Positions 1-8,934 of a stretch of 64,000 nucleotides of DNA are shown here, piece after piece; the stretch's first letter is position 1, and the number at the start of each line of letters is the position of its first letter. A program made the position numbers and the translations under genes. The DNA is from Muribaculum sp. An289 (GTDB lineage Bacteria > Bacteroidota > Bacteroidia > Bacteroidales > UBA932). The stretch is from NCBI RefSeq assembly GCF_002159555.1, contig NZ_NFIV01000005.1:124001-188000 (forward strand). The letters run 5' to 3'. Under the pieces are notes generated by a model. The model ran no database searches. It was not told where the DNA came from and worked only from the letters and a program-made list of their open reading frames with translations.

Positions 1-102
1 AAGGACATCGCCCGTCGCCGTCAACGATTCCGCGATGTTGCGCGCAATCCCAAGGTCGGTAAGAAAATGCTGTCCCAATGCTTTTTTTGCCCTGACTTCC
101 AT
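1..102 (-). CDS. rsmA: RsmA/KsgA 16S rRNA dimethyladenosine methyltransferase, N-terminal part
   Basis: Reading leftward from the ATG at 102, 34 codons are visible before the window ends. They begin MEVRAKKALGQHFLTD, the hallmark N-terminus of the KsgA/RsmA family, which dimethylates two adjacent adenines near the 3' end of 16S rRNA during small-subunit maturation. The KKALGQHFL segment directly precedes the SAM-binding Rossmann fold, which lies outside the window. A TAnnTTTG box lies 23 bases upstream. The family call rests only on this short but characteristic segment. Confidence 0.88.
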   Translation of the reverse strand, partial: MEVRAKKALGQHFLTDLGIARNIAESLTATGDVL

Positions 103-124
103 TGTCGAAAATTTTTCCCGATGA

Positions 125-132
125 CAAAAATA
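125..132 (-). promoter_or_regulatory. Bacteroidetes -7 box for rsmA
   Basis: On the minus strand this reads TATTTTTG, matching TAnnTTTG, 22 bases before the rsmA ATG. No clear TTG -33 element is seen at the usual spacing. Confidence 0.5.
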
Positions 133-178
133 GGAAGTTATTTTGATTTTCCGTCATACCCATACATGGCATGGCCAA

Positions 179-550
179 TCATTTTGGCAATTGGTGGAGT
201 TCGACTGGTGGGATAAGAGCTCCTGTACATTCTATGCGTAAGTTTCTTTTTGTTTCTGTATTATTTTCGCTGACCGATACAAAAATGTCATTGCCTTTTT
301 TCTCAATTTTAAACCAGTCCCCGATAATGTAGTCATTAAATTTTCCGTTTTCATGGGCAAAAAAAGTACTGTCATCAGTTATCGCAGTCGAAAGATAAAA
401 TAGGATTTCTTTCTTTTCGTCCAATTCAAATAAGGCAGTTTGCTCTTGGTAGTCCACAGTTATGTCATATTTTTTAAATGAATACCATTTATCCATTATA
501 CATCCGGAAAGCAGAACGCATAAGGAAATAAAAACCAATGCTCGTTTCAT
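179..550 (-). CDS. Small lipoprotein next to a C10 protease; candidate protease inhibitor
   Basis: A 123-residue protein with a lipoprotein signal peptide: basic start MKR, hydrophobic core, lipobox LLSGC with the lipidated Cys at 17. The mature part has alternating polar and hydrophobic residues typical of a beta-rich fold and no recognisable domain. It starts 24 bases after the stop of the C10 cysteine protease, so the two are probably co-transcribed. In Bacteroides fragilis and streptococci, C10 proteases are often encoded beside small Spi/staphostatin-like inhibitors that protect the producer. Size, export signal and position fit such a role, but this is inference from context; I see no sequence signature proving it. 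It could simply be an unrelated envelope lipoprotein. Confidence 0.7.
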   Translation of the reverse strand: MKRALVFISLCVLLSGCIMDKWYSFKKYDITVDYQEQTALFELDEKKEILFYLSTAITDDSTFFAHENGKFNDYIIGDWFKIEKKGNDIFVSVSENNTETKRNLRIECTGALIPPVELHQLPK

Positions 551-574
551 TTTGTTAGATTATTAATTAGATTA

Positions 575-1927
575 TTAAAGTGAGTACGTAATTGGCCTGT
601 AGTGCCAAACATAATTGCCTGGGTTATAATTGTCTGATGGAGCGGTGTCAATTTCGTCTTCGTCTATACGTTCCGATGTATCAAAGATACCTTGAATATA
701 ATAACCGTCTGACGTACCATTCCATCCCCAGTTGCAGTGGAACATCTTTTGTTGCTCTTTCAGTTTGCCGGTCGATGCGTAGTAGATGTTTCTGACGAAA
801 AGCCCGTCAATCACCCATGAATGTCCGTTAAATCTGGCATCCCATGCGCCGATATAAACAGGAAGTCCTCGGTTTATTTGATTTATTACTTGTTCTTTAG
901 TTCTTTTATTAAAGTTAATATACTTGTGTACATTTTTGTAGCCGTAATTCTTGAATGTGCGCTTAGCGCCATCATCATATCCGTATGACCCTTTTTTCCT
1001 GTATCTGATCCGGCAGTTTTCACGTTTGCCTACTTCTTTGGAAAAAGCTGACACGAGTTTTTGTGCTTCCGGGCTTCCTTTATAGTTGATATCCCTGTAA
1101 TTATATACGGTCTTCATCAAGTCCCAGTCATAGGGGTGCCCGTCAAAACTGTCCTTTGGGGCGATTTCGTTGTATGCCAGTATCTGTGCGGTCGCTATGG
1201 CCACGCAACCGGCAGGAATGTCCGGATTGTTTAGAAAATCGTTGAATGGTGATCGTTGCATCCATTTAGTTTCAAGGAAAGGACCTACTTTGCTGACCAC
1301 GACCGTGTCATAAAGCCGTGTATGTTGCTCATTGCCGCCGTCTTCTTCTTCATCGTCCGGAAGTTTTATGGTAAGGTCTCCCGAATATATCTTTGAAAGA
1401 ATGGCGGCCGGGACGAATATTTTTCCCATGTCGTTGAAATACGGATCGTCCGTAATGTAATCCACAGGCTCGTCTATAGGTGAAATGCTTTGCAGGTATT
1501 CATCCGCAGCCATAAAGTCTTCTGGGGAAATCTGCCCTGCCTCGGTAACGCAGAATACAGGGTTTGCGGCGGAAGTCATGGCCGAGAGGACGGCATAGCC
1601 GTTATTATCTTTGAAATTTACTATGTATAATACAGTATCGGTAAGTCCCCCGGTAACAGGAGTTGCTCCGGCTTTGGTTATAGCTAATTCTTCTTTTGTT
1701 AGTACCTCCACGTTGTCCTTGTCATATTCAGGGGCTCCGGATTTTGTGACTCCATACAGGTCTTGGAGTAGCCTGTCCAAGTAATTTAGGGCTTCAGCTT
1801 TGGTTATTGTGCCGATGGAGTTGTTTTCTGTGGTTTTTTCCACAGGGTTTTCCATTGTTGTCTCTTTCATGCAAGAGACAGCAGTAATGGCAAAGCCTAC
1901 CATTAAAATGGATGTTAATCTGTTCAT
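575..1927 (-). CDS. C10 family (streptopain-like) cysteine protease, lipoprotein
   Basis: A 450-residue exported cysteine protease of the streptopain/interpain family. Residues 1-19 form a lipoprotein signal ending in the lipobox TAVSC. Residues about 35-165 resemble the Spi-type propeptide (ITKAEALNYL and later NGYAVLSAM). The mature domain starts near 205. The catalytic Cys is in PAGCVAIATAQ (C241) and the catalytic His in NGHSWVIDG (H369), followed by FHCNWGWNG, which is typical of the family near the active site. The predicted role is secreted or surface protein degradation. The start is the ATG giving the clean signal peptide; the -7 box at 2050-2057 leaves a leader of about 115 nt. It probably heads an operon with the small lipoprotein downstream. 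Confidence 0.93.
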   Translation of the reverse strand: MNRLTSILMVGFAITAVSCMKETTMENPVEKTTENNSIGTITKAEALNYLDRLLQDLYGVTKSGAPEYDKDNVEVLTKEELAITKAGATPVTGGLTDTVLYIVNFKDNNGYAVLSAMTSAANPVFCVTEAGQISPEDFMAADEYLQSISPIDEPVDYITDDPYFNDMGKIFVPAAILSKIYSGDLTIKLPDDEEEDGGNEQHTRLYDTVVVSKVGPFLETKWMQRSPFNDFLNNPDIPAGCVAIATAQILAYNEIAPKDSFDGHPYDWDLMKTVYNYRDINYKGSPEAQKLVSAFSKEVGKRENCRIRYRKKGSYGYDDGAKRTFKNYGYKNVHKYINFNKRTKEQVINQINRGLPVYIGAWDARFNGHSWVIDGLFVRNIYYASTGKLKEQQKMFHCNWGWNGTSDGYYIQGIFDTSERIDEDEIDTAPSDNYNPGNYVWHYRPITYSL

Positions 1928-2049
1928 CGCGTTGGGATTTTAATTGGTAAAATGTAACTCTTCCGCTTGCTTTTCGATAACGCCAGGGCAAGTGCATGAA
2001 GAACTGACGGACTCGTGCTTCTGTTTTAGGCAGCATTCGATGACAGCAG

Positions 2050-2057
2050 CAAATATA
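2050..2057 (-). promoter_or_regulatory. -7 box for the C10 protease operon
   Basis: The minus strand reads TATATTTG, an exact TAnnTTTG match, about 120 bases before the protease ATG. It is back-to-back with the aspS promoter at 2093-2100, so the two promoters share about 40 bp. Confidence 0.55.
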
Positions 2058-2067
2058 ATGAAAATAA

Positions 2068-2100
2068 TTGTGAATAGCATCTGAATTTTCCCTAATTTTG
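2068..2100 (+). promoter_or_regulatory. aspS promoter (TTG, 22 bp, TAATTTTG)
   Basis: TAATTTTG at 2093-2100 matches the -7 box, and TTG at 2068-2070 lies 22 bp upstream as the -33 element. The position decides the aspS start: a possible ATG at 2104 region or a frame opening at 2098 would overlap the promoter, so translation most likely starts at the ATG at 2128. Confidence 0.6.
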
Positions 2101-2127
2101 CAGGATGTTTATGAGAAAATAAGAATT

Positions 2128-3903
2128 ATGTACAGGACACATACTTGCGGACAGCTCCGTATTTCGGATGTCGGAAAAACAGTTACCCTTGCCGGATGGG
2201 TACAGAAGGCAAGGAAGATGGGAGGAATGACTTTCATCGATTTGAGAGACCGTTATGGCATAACCCAGCTTGTTGCCTCGGACTCGGCTTCGCCGGAGTT
2301 GAACGAGGCGGCTCTCGGCCTGGGCCGCGAATATGTCATAAAGGCTACCGGCACTGTTGCCGAAAGGTCTAACAAGAACCCGAAAATAGATACCGGCGAT
2401 ATCGAGATAATGCTTTCGTCCATAGAGGTTCTCAACAAGTCGGAAGTTCCTCCGTTTACAATCGAGGATGTCAGTGACGGAGGAGAGGAACTGAGGGCTA
2501 AATACAGGTATCTCGACCTGCGCCGCAATCCTTTGAAAAAGGCTCTGATGCTCCGCCACCGCATAGCCCATGAGGTAAGGAATTATCTGGACGAGCAGGG
2601 ATTCCTCGAAATAGAGACCCCTTACCTGATTAAATCCACCCCTGAAGGCGCAAGGGACTTCGTAGTGCCTTCGAGGATGAACCCGGGACAGTTCTATGCC
2701 CTGCCGCAAAGCCCGCAGACTTTCAAGCAGTTGCTCATGGTGGCCGGTTACGACAGGTATTTCCAGATTGTACGCTGTTTCCGCGATGAAGACCTCAGGG
2801 CGGACAGGCAGCCGGAGTTCACCCAGATAGACTGCGAGATGTCTTTCGTGGAGCAGGAGGACGTGCTTGTGACTTTCGAAGGCATGATGAAAAGGCTTTT
2901 CAAGGCGATACACAATATAGACATCAAAGAAGTTCCGCGGATGTCATGGGCCGATGCCATGGACAACTACGGTTCGGACAAGCCGGACATCCGTTTCGGA
3001 ATGACCATCAAGGATGTGACTGAAAAGATGCAAGGCAAGGGTTTTTCCGTCTTCGATTCGGTACAGTATGTCGGAGGCATAGTCGTACCGGGATGTGCAT
3101 CCTATACCCGCAAGCAGCTTGACGAGCTCACCGAATGGGTAAAACGCCCTCAAGTCGGTGCGAAGGGACTTGTTTACATAAAACTCAACGAAGACGGTTC
3201 CGTCAAGTCTTCTGTCGATAAGTTCTATGCCCCTGAATACCTTATGGAGGTTGCCGGTGCGATGGGGGCCGCCGAAGGGGACCTGATACTTATGCTTTGC
3301 GGTCCGCGCCGCAAGACCCAGACCATGCTCGGCGTACTGAGGATTGAGATGGGGCAGAGGCTCGGTCTGCGCAATCCTTTTGATTTCGCCCCGCTTTGGG
3401 TCTGCGACTTCCCGTTGCTGGAATGGGATGACGAAACAGGAAGGTTCTATGCGATGCACCATCCGTTTACGGCTCCGAAACCCGCGCATCTTGACAAATT
3501 TTACAGCAACGAAAAATCCGACCTTGAGCAGGTCTGCGCCGATGCTTACGATTTCGTGCTGAACGGTACGGAGCTCGGAGGCGGTTCCATAAGGATTCAT
3601 GACTCGAAGGTGCAGGCGAGGATGTTCGAGATTCTCGGTTTCAGCAAGGAAGATGCGGAATACAAGTTCGGTTTCATCATGAACGCCTTCAAGTTCGGCG
3701 CACCTCCTCACGGAGGCCTTGCATTCGGTTTCGACAGGGTCTGCGCCCTGTTCGGAGGCCAGGAAACAATCAGGGATTACATAGCTTTCCCTAAGAACAA
3801 TCAGGGCCGCGATGTCATGATAGACGCTCCATCGTACATAGATGACGTACAGATGGACGAATTGATGATACGCTCGACCGCTCCACGTCAGGACAATGCC
3901 TGA
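2128..3903 (+). CDS. aspS: Aspartyl-tRNA synthetase
   Basis: Class II aspartyl-tRNA synthetase, 591 residues from the ATG at 2128, close to the 590 of the E. coli enzyme. It charges tRNA-Asp in the cytoplasm. An N-terminal OB-fold anticodon-binding domain (about 1-110, with [14 protein letters not shown] and FIDLRDRYG) is followed by the catalytic core. Motif 1 lies near KYRYLDLRR. Motif 2 is [18 protein letters not shown]. Motif 3 is in [13 protein letters not shown]. The bacterial insertion (GAD) domain lies between motifs 2 and 3. A frame opening 30 bases further upstream overlaps the -7 box, so I reject that start. The frame of the downstream gene opens just before the stop, but its likely start is about 100 bases later. 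Confidence 0.97.
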   Translation: MYRTHTCGQLRISDVGKTVTLAGWVQKARKMGGMTFIDLRDRYGITQLVASDSASPELNEAALGLGREYVIKATGTVAERSNKNPKIDTGDIEIMLSSIEVLNKSEVPPFTIEDVSDGGEELRAKYRYLDLRRNPLKKALMLRHRIAHEVRNYLDEQGFLEIETPYLIKSTPEGARDFVVPSRMNPGQFYALPQSPQTFKQLLMVAGYDRYFQIVRCFRDEDLRADRQPEFTQIDCEMSFVEQEDVLVTFEGMMKRLFKAIHNIDIKEVPRMSWADAMDNYGSDKPDIRFGMTIKDVTEKMQGKGFSVFDSVQYVGGIVVPGCASYTRKQLDELTEWVKRPQVGAKGLVYIKLNEDGSVKSSVDKFYAPEYLMEVAGAMGAAEGDLILMLCGPRRKTQTMLGVLRIEMGQRLGLRNPFDFAPLWVCDFPLLEWDDETGRFYAMHHPFTAPKPAHLDKFYSNEKSDLEQVCADAYDFVLNGTELGGGSIRIHDSKVQARMFEILGFSKEDAEYKFGFIMNAFKFGAPPHGGLAFGFDRVCALFGGQETIRDYIAFPKNNQGRDVMIDAPSYIDDVQMDELMIRSTAPRQDNA

Positions 3904-4003
3904 AGCGGATACTCTGTCTGAGACGGAGTCGGTCTCCGCCAGAAAGCCAAGAGGATTATTAACGGGAGAATTATTAACGGATAAAAGAAAATACGATATT
4001 GTT

Positions 4004-4450
4004 ATGCTTGAAAAACAGATACAGAGCGACATGGTAGCCGCGATGAAGGCAAAAGAGACCGTACGTCTCGCGGCTTTGAGAGGGATAAAGGCGGAAATAC
4101 TGCTGGCAAAGACTTCCGAGGGCGGTACCGGTGAAGTCACAGATGCCGACATAATAAAGATAATCCGCAAACTTGTAAAGCAGCGCAAGGAAAGTGCTGA
4201 AATCTATGCCGGACAGAACCGTCAGGACCTTGCCGACAACGAACTCGCCGAAGCTGCCGCCATGGAGGTTTATCTTCCGGCGCAGAAAAGCGAGGCCGAG
4301 ATAGAGGCCGAACTTCGTAAAATCATAGAGGAAACGGGTGCAAAAAACCCCGCCGACATGGGCAGGGTTATGGGTGTGGCCATGAAAAGGCTTGCTGGCG
4401 AGGCGGATGGAAAATTAATCTCCGCACTTGTCAAGAAGCTTCTCGGCTAA
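4004..4450 (+). CDS. YqeY/GatB-family protein
   Basis: From the ATG at 4004 (MLEKQIQSDMVAAMKAKE) the product is 148 residues, the normal YqeY length. It matches the family throughout: N-terminal amphipathic helices, RLAALRGIKAEI, LVKQRKESAEIY, then the C-terminal GatB-like helical domain with MGRVMGVAMKRLAGEADG. The family is linked to tRNA-dependent amidotransferase domains, but no enzymatic role is established. The frame opens upstream to 3896, but the extra 36 residues are unlike the family and run through the aspS end. Its 3' end overlaps the convergent mrp gene by 36 bases. Confidence 0.9.
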   Translation: MLEKQIQSDMVAAMKAKETVRLAALRGIKAEILLAKTSEGGTGEVTDADIIKIIRKLVKQRKESAEIYAGQNRQDLADNELAEAAAMEVYLPAQKSEAEIEAELRKIIEETGAKNPADMGRVMGVAMKRLAGEADGKLISALVKKLLG

Positions 4451-5503
4451 ATCCGTAAAAGCTTTCCCGTCAGGGCCATCGTTCAGGGCGGCAGGTGTTC
4501 CGGCATCTCCGCCTTCTCTTATGCTCTGGACGATAGGAATCTGTCCGAGAAGGTCGATGCCGTATTGCTCGGCCATACGTTTTCCTCCGTCTTTCCCGAA
4601 AATGTAATATCTGTTTTCCGGCAATTCGGCAGGTGTGAACCAGGCCATGTTCTCCACAAGTCCGTATACGGGTTTCCGGATGTTTTCATTCCTGAACATG
4701 TTCACTCCTTTTTCCACGTCCGACAGGGCCACGTCCTGAGGGGTCGTCACTATGATTGCTCCGGACAGCGGAATGTCGTGTACGAGGGAAATATGTATGT
4801 CTCCCGTGCCTGGAGGGAGGTCGATGAGCAGGAAGTCGAGTTCTCCCCATCTTACCTGGAGAATCAGTTGTTTGAGGGCGTTGCATGCCATCGGGCCCCT
4901 CCATATCAGAGCCTGCCCCGGTTGGGCGAAGTAGCCGATGGACATCCATTTCACGCCGTATTTTTCTATCGGAAGTATCAGGTCGATGCTTTCCGGCTCT
5001 CCGTCGGCGTTAATCCGTTGCGCCTCAATGCTGTCCGGTATGGTGCCCTCGGTGCCTGTCATTTTCGGTACCGAAGGCCCGTAGACGTCAGCATCGGCAA
5101 GTCCGACCCTGTATCCGAGCCTTGACAGGGCGATTGCGAGGTTTACGGCCACGGTGGATTTTCCTACGCCTCCTTTGCCGGAAGAAACCGCTATGATTTT
5201 TCCGATATGCTCTATTTCTTCCATGCCGAGGTCGAGCCCGGTCTGTTTTTTCGTCGGCTTACGTTCCTTGACGATGGTCCTTACCTCCGTTTCACATTGC
5301 GGCGCCGTGCGTTTTACGGCGGATTTGCATGCTGCTATCAGGTAGTCCGCAAGCGGGTCGCGGCCCTGGAATGCGAGGGTGACGGTCACCTTGTTGTCCG
5401 TAATATCGACTCCCTTGACAATGCCGAGGGAGAGGATATCGCGATCTTTCGCAGGGTGCTCGACTTCCCGCAATGCGAGAAGTATTTGCTCTTGCGTAAT
5501 CAT
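4415..5503 (-). CDS. mrp: Mrp/ApbC-type Fe-S carrier P-loop ATPase
   Basis: A 362-residue protein with an N-terminal MIP18/DUF59-like domain (about 1-80) and a Mrp/NBP35 P-loop NTPase domain. The deviant Walker A is SSGKGGVGKS at 107-116. LADADVYGPSVPKM and LLIDLPPGTGDIHISL (Walker B region) follow. Members carry or insert Fe-S clusters. The C-terminal CxxC seen in many Mrp proteins is not present: the equivalent stretch reads ENMAWFTPAELPENRYY. It starts two bases after the S46 peptidase stop, so both are probably on one transcript, and its end overlaps yqeY convergently. Confidence 0.93.
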   Translation of the reverse strand: MITQEQILLALREVEHPAKDRDILSLGIVKGVDITDNKVTVTLAFQGRDPLADYLIAACKSAVKRTAPQCETEVRTIVKERKPTKKQTGLDLGMEEIEHIGKIIAVSSGKGGVGKSTVAVNLAIALSRLGYRVGLADADVYGPSVPKMTGTEGTIPDSIEAQRINADGEPESIDLILPIEKYGVKWMSIGYFAQPGQALIWRGPMACNALKQLILQVRWGELDFLLIDLPPGTGDIHISLVHDIPLSGAIIVTTPQDVALSDVEKGVNMFRNENIRKPVYGLVENMAWFTPAELPENRYYIFGKDGGKRMAEQYGIDLLGQIPIVQSIREGGDAGTPAALNDGPDGKAFTDLAEKLLDKCGD

Positions 5504-5505
5504 TA

Positions 5506-7587
5506 TTATTCGACTATTGTCATTTCATCCAACAGATAACCGGCACCGCCGAATTTGTCCACGATGAAGAGTACGTATCTTATGTCTACGTTGATGCATC
5601 TCTGGAGTTCAGGCTCGAAGATGATGTCTCCGCTCATCGCTTCCCAGTTGCCGTCGAATGCAAGTCCTATGAGCTCGCCCTTGCTGTTCATGATAGGGCT
5701 TCCGGAATTTCCGCCTGTGATGTCGTTATTGCTTATGAAGGCGACAGGCATCTTGGTCTCCCCGTTCACTTCCATCGCATAACGGCCGAAATCCTTGGCA
5801 TCGTAAAGTTCTTTCAGTTTCTCAGGAACCACGAATTCCCAGTTGTCAGGGTCTTCTTTTTCCATCACTCCGTCAAGGGTGGTATAGTAGTTATAGAGGA
5901 CGGCATCGCGAGGAGAATACGACTTGACACTTCCGTAGGTAAGCCTCATGGTGAGGTTGGCGTCAGGGTAGATAGGCTCTCCGTTCTTCATTTCGAGCAA
6001 GCCTGCCGTGTATTCCTTCTTGCCTTCATAGTATTGGTCGTATACGTCGTCGATTTGTGCCACTACAGGGATTATGGTCGTCTGCAATTCGGAAACGATT
6101 CTCGTTGCGATGTCGTTCTTGACGGTTTCTTTATCGGCAGCCGCTATTTTTTCAGGAGAAGTGAAGCAGCTTTCGGAATACATCCTGTTTACGAGTTCTT
6201 CAGTCCCGTATTCATTGAAAATAGGAAGCCAGTATGTCGTGTCCACGTTGTCCTTGTATATTTCAATCATCCGTTCGGCGACTTTTTTGTCGGTGGACAA
6301 AGAATAGTCTTTGAAGAAATTGTCGATGGCTTCCTGAGGCGCACCGGCACCCGCTATCGAAGCAATCTGCACGAGTTCTATCTGGCCTATTGTTTCCATG
6401 AAGTACCTGTAGACATAGTTGGCGCCGGACATCTGCGCTACTGCCGAATTGATTTTTTCAAGCGCTTTTCCGTATGCCTCTTTACGGCTCTGTTTTGCGT
6501 TGACCCACTCGGTAAACTCGGCTTCTTCGGCCTTCTTGCGCTCTATGATTCCGAGTTTGGCGAAGGACTCGTTCATGCCTATCCATTTTTTCCACCCGTT
6601 GGAGGAACCTGCATACTTGCTTGCATACTGGATTTTTACTTTAGGGTCGGCGAGCATGTCTTCCATGATGATTTTCTGGCGTTCGCCCCTTACGTAGATG
6701 CTGATTGCATTGTTGATGTCCCTTGTCATTTCGAGTTCCGAAGCGGCCATGTACCTGTTGGTCGTGCCAGGGAAACCTATAATCATTGTGTAGTCCCCTT
6801 CCTGTATGCCTTTGAGGGAGATTGCAAGATGTCTTTTAGGAGTGAAAGGAACATTGTCCTCGGAGTATTCCGCCGGGTTGTTGTCCTTGTCTGCATATAC
6901 GCGGAACATCGAGAAATCACCGGTATGGCGAGGCCACATCCAGTTGTCGGTATCGGCCCCGAATTTTCCTATCGAGGAAGGCGGTGCGCCGACGAAGCGG
7001 ATGTCCTTGAATGTTTTGGTAACTATCAGATAATATGCGTTGTTATTGTAGAAGCTCTTCACTCTGGCATCGCAGTGAGGGTTCTCGGCAACAGCCTTTC
7101 CCACAAGCCTGTCGATGGCTGCCTGTACTGTCGAGTCCGCATCCATGCCTTTCTTTGCGGCGGTCTTGCGTGCTTTTTCGATGTCTTTCGTCACGTCCGT
7201 CATGCTTTCCACAAAGGTTACGGTAAGGCCTTCGCAAGGCAGTTCCTCATCGAGGTTCATTGCCCAGTAGCCGTTGTTGAGGTAGTCGTGCTCGACGGAG
7301 CTCAGTTTCTGGATGCTGGAGTAGCCGCAATGGTGGTTCGTCACCAGGAGCCCGTTCGGAGAGATGATTTCCCCGGTACATCCCCCGCCGAATTGTACGA
7401 TGGCATCCTTCAGGGAAGTGTTGTTGATGCTGTAAATGTCTTCGGCGCTCAGTTCGAGGCCCATTTCCTGCATCGTTCCGATGTTCATTTTCTTGAGCAG
7501 CGGGAGCAGCCACATTCCTTCGTCAGCTATCGCCGGAGTGAAGGCGAGCGCGAGTGCTGCAATTGAAATCGATAGTTTCTTAATCAT
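5506..7587 (-). CDS. S46 family dipeptidyl-peptidase, DPP7-like
   Basis: A 693-residue exported peptidase; residues 1-21 are a signal peptide ending near TPAIA. It has the chymotrypsin-fold signatures of S46: the catalytic His in LLVTNHHCGYSSIQ (H86) and the catalytic Ser in GGNSGSPIMNSKGE (S628). The S1-pocket position in FDGNWEAMSGD is Gly (G646). In this family Gly at that position goes with DPP7 (hydrophobic P1), whereas DPP11 has Arg for acidic P1 residues, so DPP7 activity is expected. It would release dipeptides in the periplasm, fitting an asaccharolytic, peptide-using lifestyle. It leads an operon with mrp. Confidence 0.93.
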   Translation of the reverse strand: MIKKLSISIAALALAFTPAIADEGMWLLPLLKKMNIGTMQEMGLELSAEDIYSINNTSLKDAIVQFGGGCTGEIISPNGLLVTNHHCGYSSIQKLSSVEHDYLNNGYWAMNLDEELPCEGLTVTFVESMTDVTKDIEKARKTAAKKGMDADSTVQAAIDRLVGKAVAENPHCDARVKSFYNNNAYYLIVTKTFKDIRFVGAPPSSIGKFGADTDNWMWPRHTGDFSMFRVYADKDNNPAEYSEDNVPFTPKRHLAISLKGIQEGDYTMIIGFPGTTNRYMAASELEMTRDINNAISIYVRGERQKIIMEDMLADPKVKIQYASKYAGSSNGWKKWIGMNESFAKLGIIERKKAEEAEFTEWVNAKQSRKEAYGKALEKINSAVAQMSGANYVYRYFMETIGQIELVQIASIAGAGAPQEAIDNFFKDYSLSTDKKVAERMIEIYKDNVDTTYWLPIFNEYGTEELVNRMYSESCFTSPEKIAAADKETVKNDIATRIVSELQTTIIPVVAQIDDVYDQYYEGKKEYTAGLLEMKNGEPIYPDANLTMRLTYGSVKSYSPRDAVLYNYYTTLDGVMEKEDPDNWEFVVPEKLKELYDAKDFGRYAMEVNGETKMPVAFISNNDITGGNSGSPIMNSKGELIGLAFDGNWEAMSGDIIFEPELQRCINVDIRYVLFIVDKFGGAGYLLDEMTIVE

Positions 7588-7639
7588 TTTTGTATTGTGT
7601 TTGTTAATAATAAAAATTTCAGTCCGTTCTCTACTGGTG

Positions 7640-7672
7640 GCCGCAATTGCGGCAAAGCAATCTTCAAAGATA
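7640..7672 (-). promoter_or_regulatory. S46 peptidase promoter with adjacent 14-bp palindrome
   Basis: The minus strand has TATCTTTG at 7665-7672 with TTG 22 bases upstream. Just downstream, at about +6 to +19, lies the perfect palindrome GCCGCAATTGCGGC (7640-7653). Its position suits a repressor site or an early-transcript hairpin. Confidence 0.5.
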
Positions 7673-7704
7673 ATCAGAAAAATCGTTCCGGATGCAAAAA
7701 ACGC

Positions 7705-8307
7705 TTAGAAAAGGAGATTTTCACCAAAAAGGGTGAAACTGAGCCTGTGGTAAGGGGTGATACCGTGCTCCTGAATGGCCTTTTTGTGCTCTTTTGTCGG
7801 GTATCCCTTGTTTCTGTCCCATCCGTATTGGGGGAATTCCGCCGACAACCGTTCCATGAATTCGTCCCTGTGGCATTTTGCCAGTACGGAAGCCGCCGCT
7901 ATCGAAGCGTATTTGGAGTCCCCTTTGACTATGCAGACATGTGGAATGCCACCGTATGGTTTGAAACGGTTTCCGTCTACGAGTACCAGTTCCGGCGTTA
8001 CCGACAGCATTCCCAGAGCCCTGTGCATGCCGGTAATGGAGGCGTTCAGTATGTTTATCCTGTCGATTTCTTCTGCTTGCACGGCACAGACTCCCCATGC
8101 AATCGCCTCGCTTTCGATTATCGGGCGGAGAATGTCCCGGTTCTTGCGGCTCATCTGTTTGGAGTCGTTCAGGAGCGGGTGTGTAAAGTCTTCCGGAAGA
8201 ATCACCGCCGCTGCATATACCGGACCGGCGAGACAGCCTCTTCCCGCCTCGTCGCAGCCTGCCTCGACCGTGTTTTCTCTGAAGTGTTTTGCCAGTATGT
8301 TTTTCAC
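7705..8307 (-). CDS. rnhB: Ribonuclease HII
   Basis: 200 residues; removes RNA primers and misincorporated ribonucleotides from RNA-DNA hybrids. The catalytic motif [20 protein letters not shown] spans about residues 18-37, with Asp19 and Glu20 as metal ligands. [13 protein letters not shown] and VDGNRFKPY are further RNase HII blocks, and [14 protein letters not shown] carries the C-terminal conserved stretch. Length is normal. It lies 44 bases downstream of the XRE regulator on the same strand, so they may share a transcript. Confidence 0.96.
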   Translation of the reverse strand: MKNILAKHFRENTVEAGCDEAGRGCLAGPVYAAAVILPEDFTHPLLNDSKQMSRKNRDILRPIIESEAIAWGVCAVQAEEIDRINILNASITGMHRALGMLSVTPELVLVDGNRFKPYGGIPHVCIVKGDSKYASIAAASVLAKCHRDEFMERLSAEFPQYGWDRNKGYPTKEHKKAIQEHGITPYHRLSFTLFGENLLF

Positions 8308-8351
8308 TTTCCGGAAAATTTTCCGCGAAAATACATATTTTAGAATTTATT

Positions 8352-8723
8352 TTATCTGTTTTTCATCGATTTGAGCATCGAAATGATTTCATCTTTGGCC
8401 TTTACCAGCTCTTCGAGGTTCCGGATGGTCTTTTTCAGCTCGGCGTTCTTTTCCATCAGCTCCCCGATGCTGCGTTCGTATTCCTCTTTCAGCATGCCGT
8501 CGTCCGTTTCGGGCATACTGTATCCGAAAAGCAGTTTTGCCGGTGTCGTTCCGAGTATCTCGGCGAGCAGGAGCACCTTTTTATTATAAAGGCCGGTTTT
8601 CCCGTTCTCGATTTTCCTGTAGGAGGTCACGGAGATATTGAGCTGTCCCGCAACGTATTCCTGGGACAGTCCCAATTCTTTTCTCCTATTGATAAGGAAG
8701 TTCCTTGTTTCTTTTTCCTCCAT
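8352..8723 (-). CDS. XRE-type helix-turn-helix regulator with C-terminal coiled coil
   Basis: 123 residues. Residues 8-68 form a Cro/cI-type HTH: INRRKELGLSQEYVAGQLNI then SVTSYRKIENGK. The C-terminal half (about 78-120) is a charged, leucine/isoleucine-spaced helix that should form a coiled coil, probably for dimerisation. It sits upstream of rnhB and divergent from a small HTH-like gene across a 211-bp shared promoter region. Its target is unknown; autoregulation of the shared region is a simple guess. Confidence 0.85.
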   Translation of the reverse strand: MEEKETRNFLINRRKELGLSQEYVAGQLNISVTSYRKIENGKTGLYNKKVLLLAEILGTTPAKLLFGYSMPETDDGMLKEEYERSIGELMEKNAELKKTIRNLEELVKAKDEIISMLKSMKNR

Positions 8724-8743
8724 CGTCCAAAAACAAATCCGAA

Positions 8744-8751
8744 CAAAAATA
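8744..8751 (-). promoter_or_regulatory. -7 box for the XRE regulator
   Basis: The minus strand reads TATTTTTG, 20 bases before the ATG at 8723. Confidence 0.5.
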
Positions 8752-8900
8752 GAGCATAATGGTTCTTAGTGAGGATAACTTCAGGTTTCTGTGTAGTAAC
8801 CAAAGGTTATTATTTCGCCACAAATCTTCAAAAAAAGATATTTTTTCCGCTGCGGATGCGGATATATCTTTTTTAATGCATGCGGATATTCTGCCGAAAG

Positions 8901-8908
8901 TATATTTG
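8901..8908 (+). promoter_or_regulatory. -7 box for the small HTH-like gene
   Basis: TATATTTG lies 26 bases before the ATG at 8935. With the opposing box at 8744-8751 it makes a divergent promoter pair within 8724-8934. Confidence 0.5.
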
Positions 8909-8934
8909 CACGGTAACAATCTTAAATAATTATT

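Noticed and set aside
2944-4188. Long minus-strand frame opposite aspS and yqeY
   Set aside because: Antisense to two well-supported genes, no family motif, no promoter.
6034-7566. Long open frame (510 codons) on the plus strand opposite the S46 peptidase
   Set aside because: It is the antisense shadow of a gene with complete catalytic motifs and has composition of no known family.
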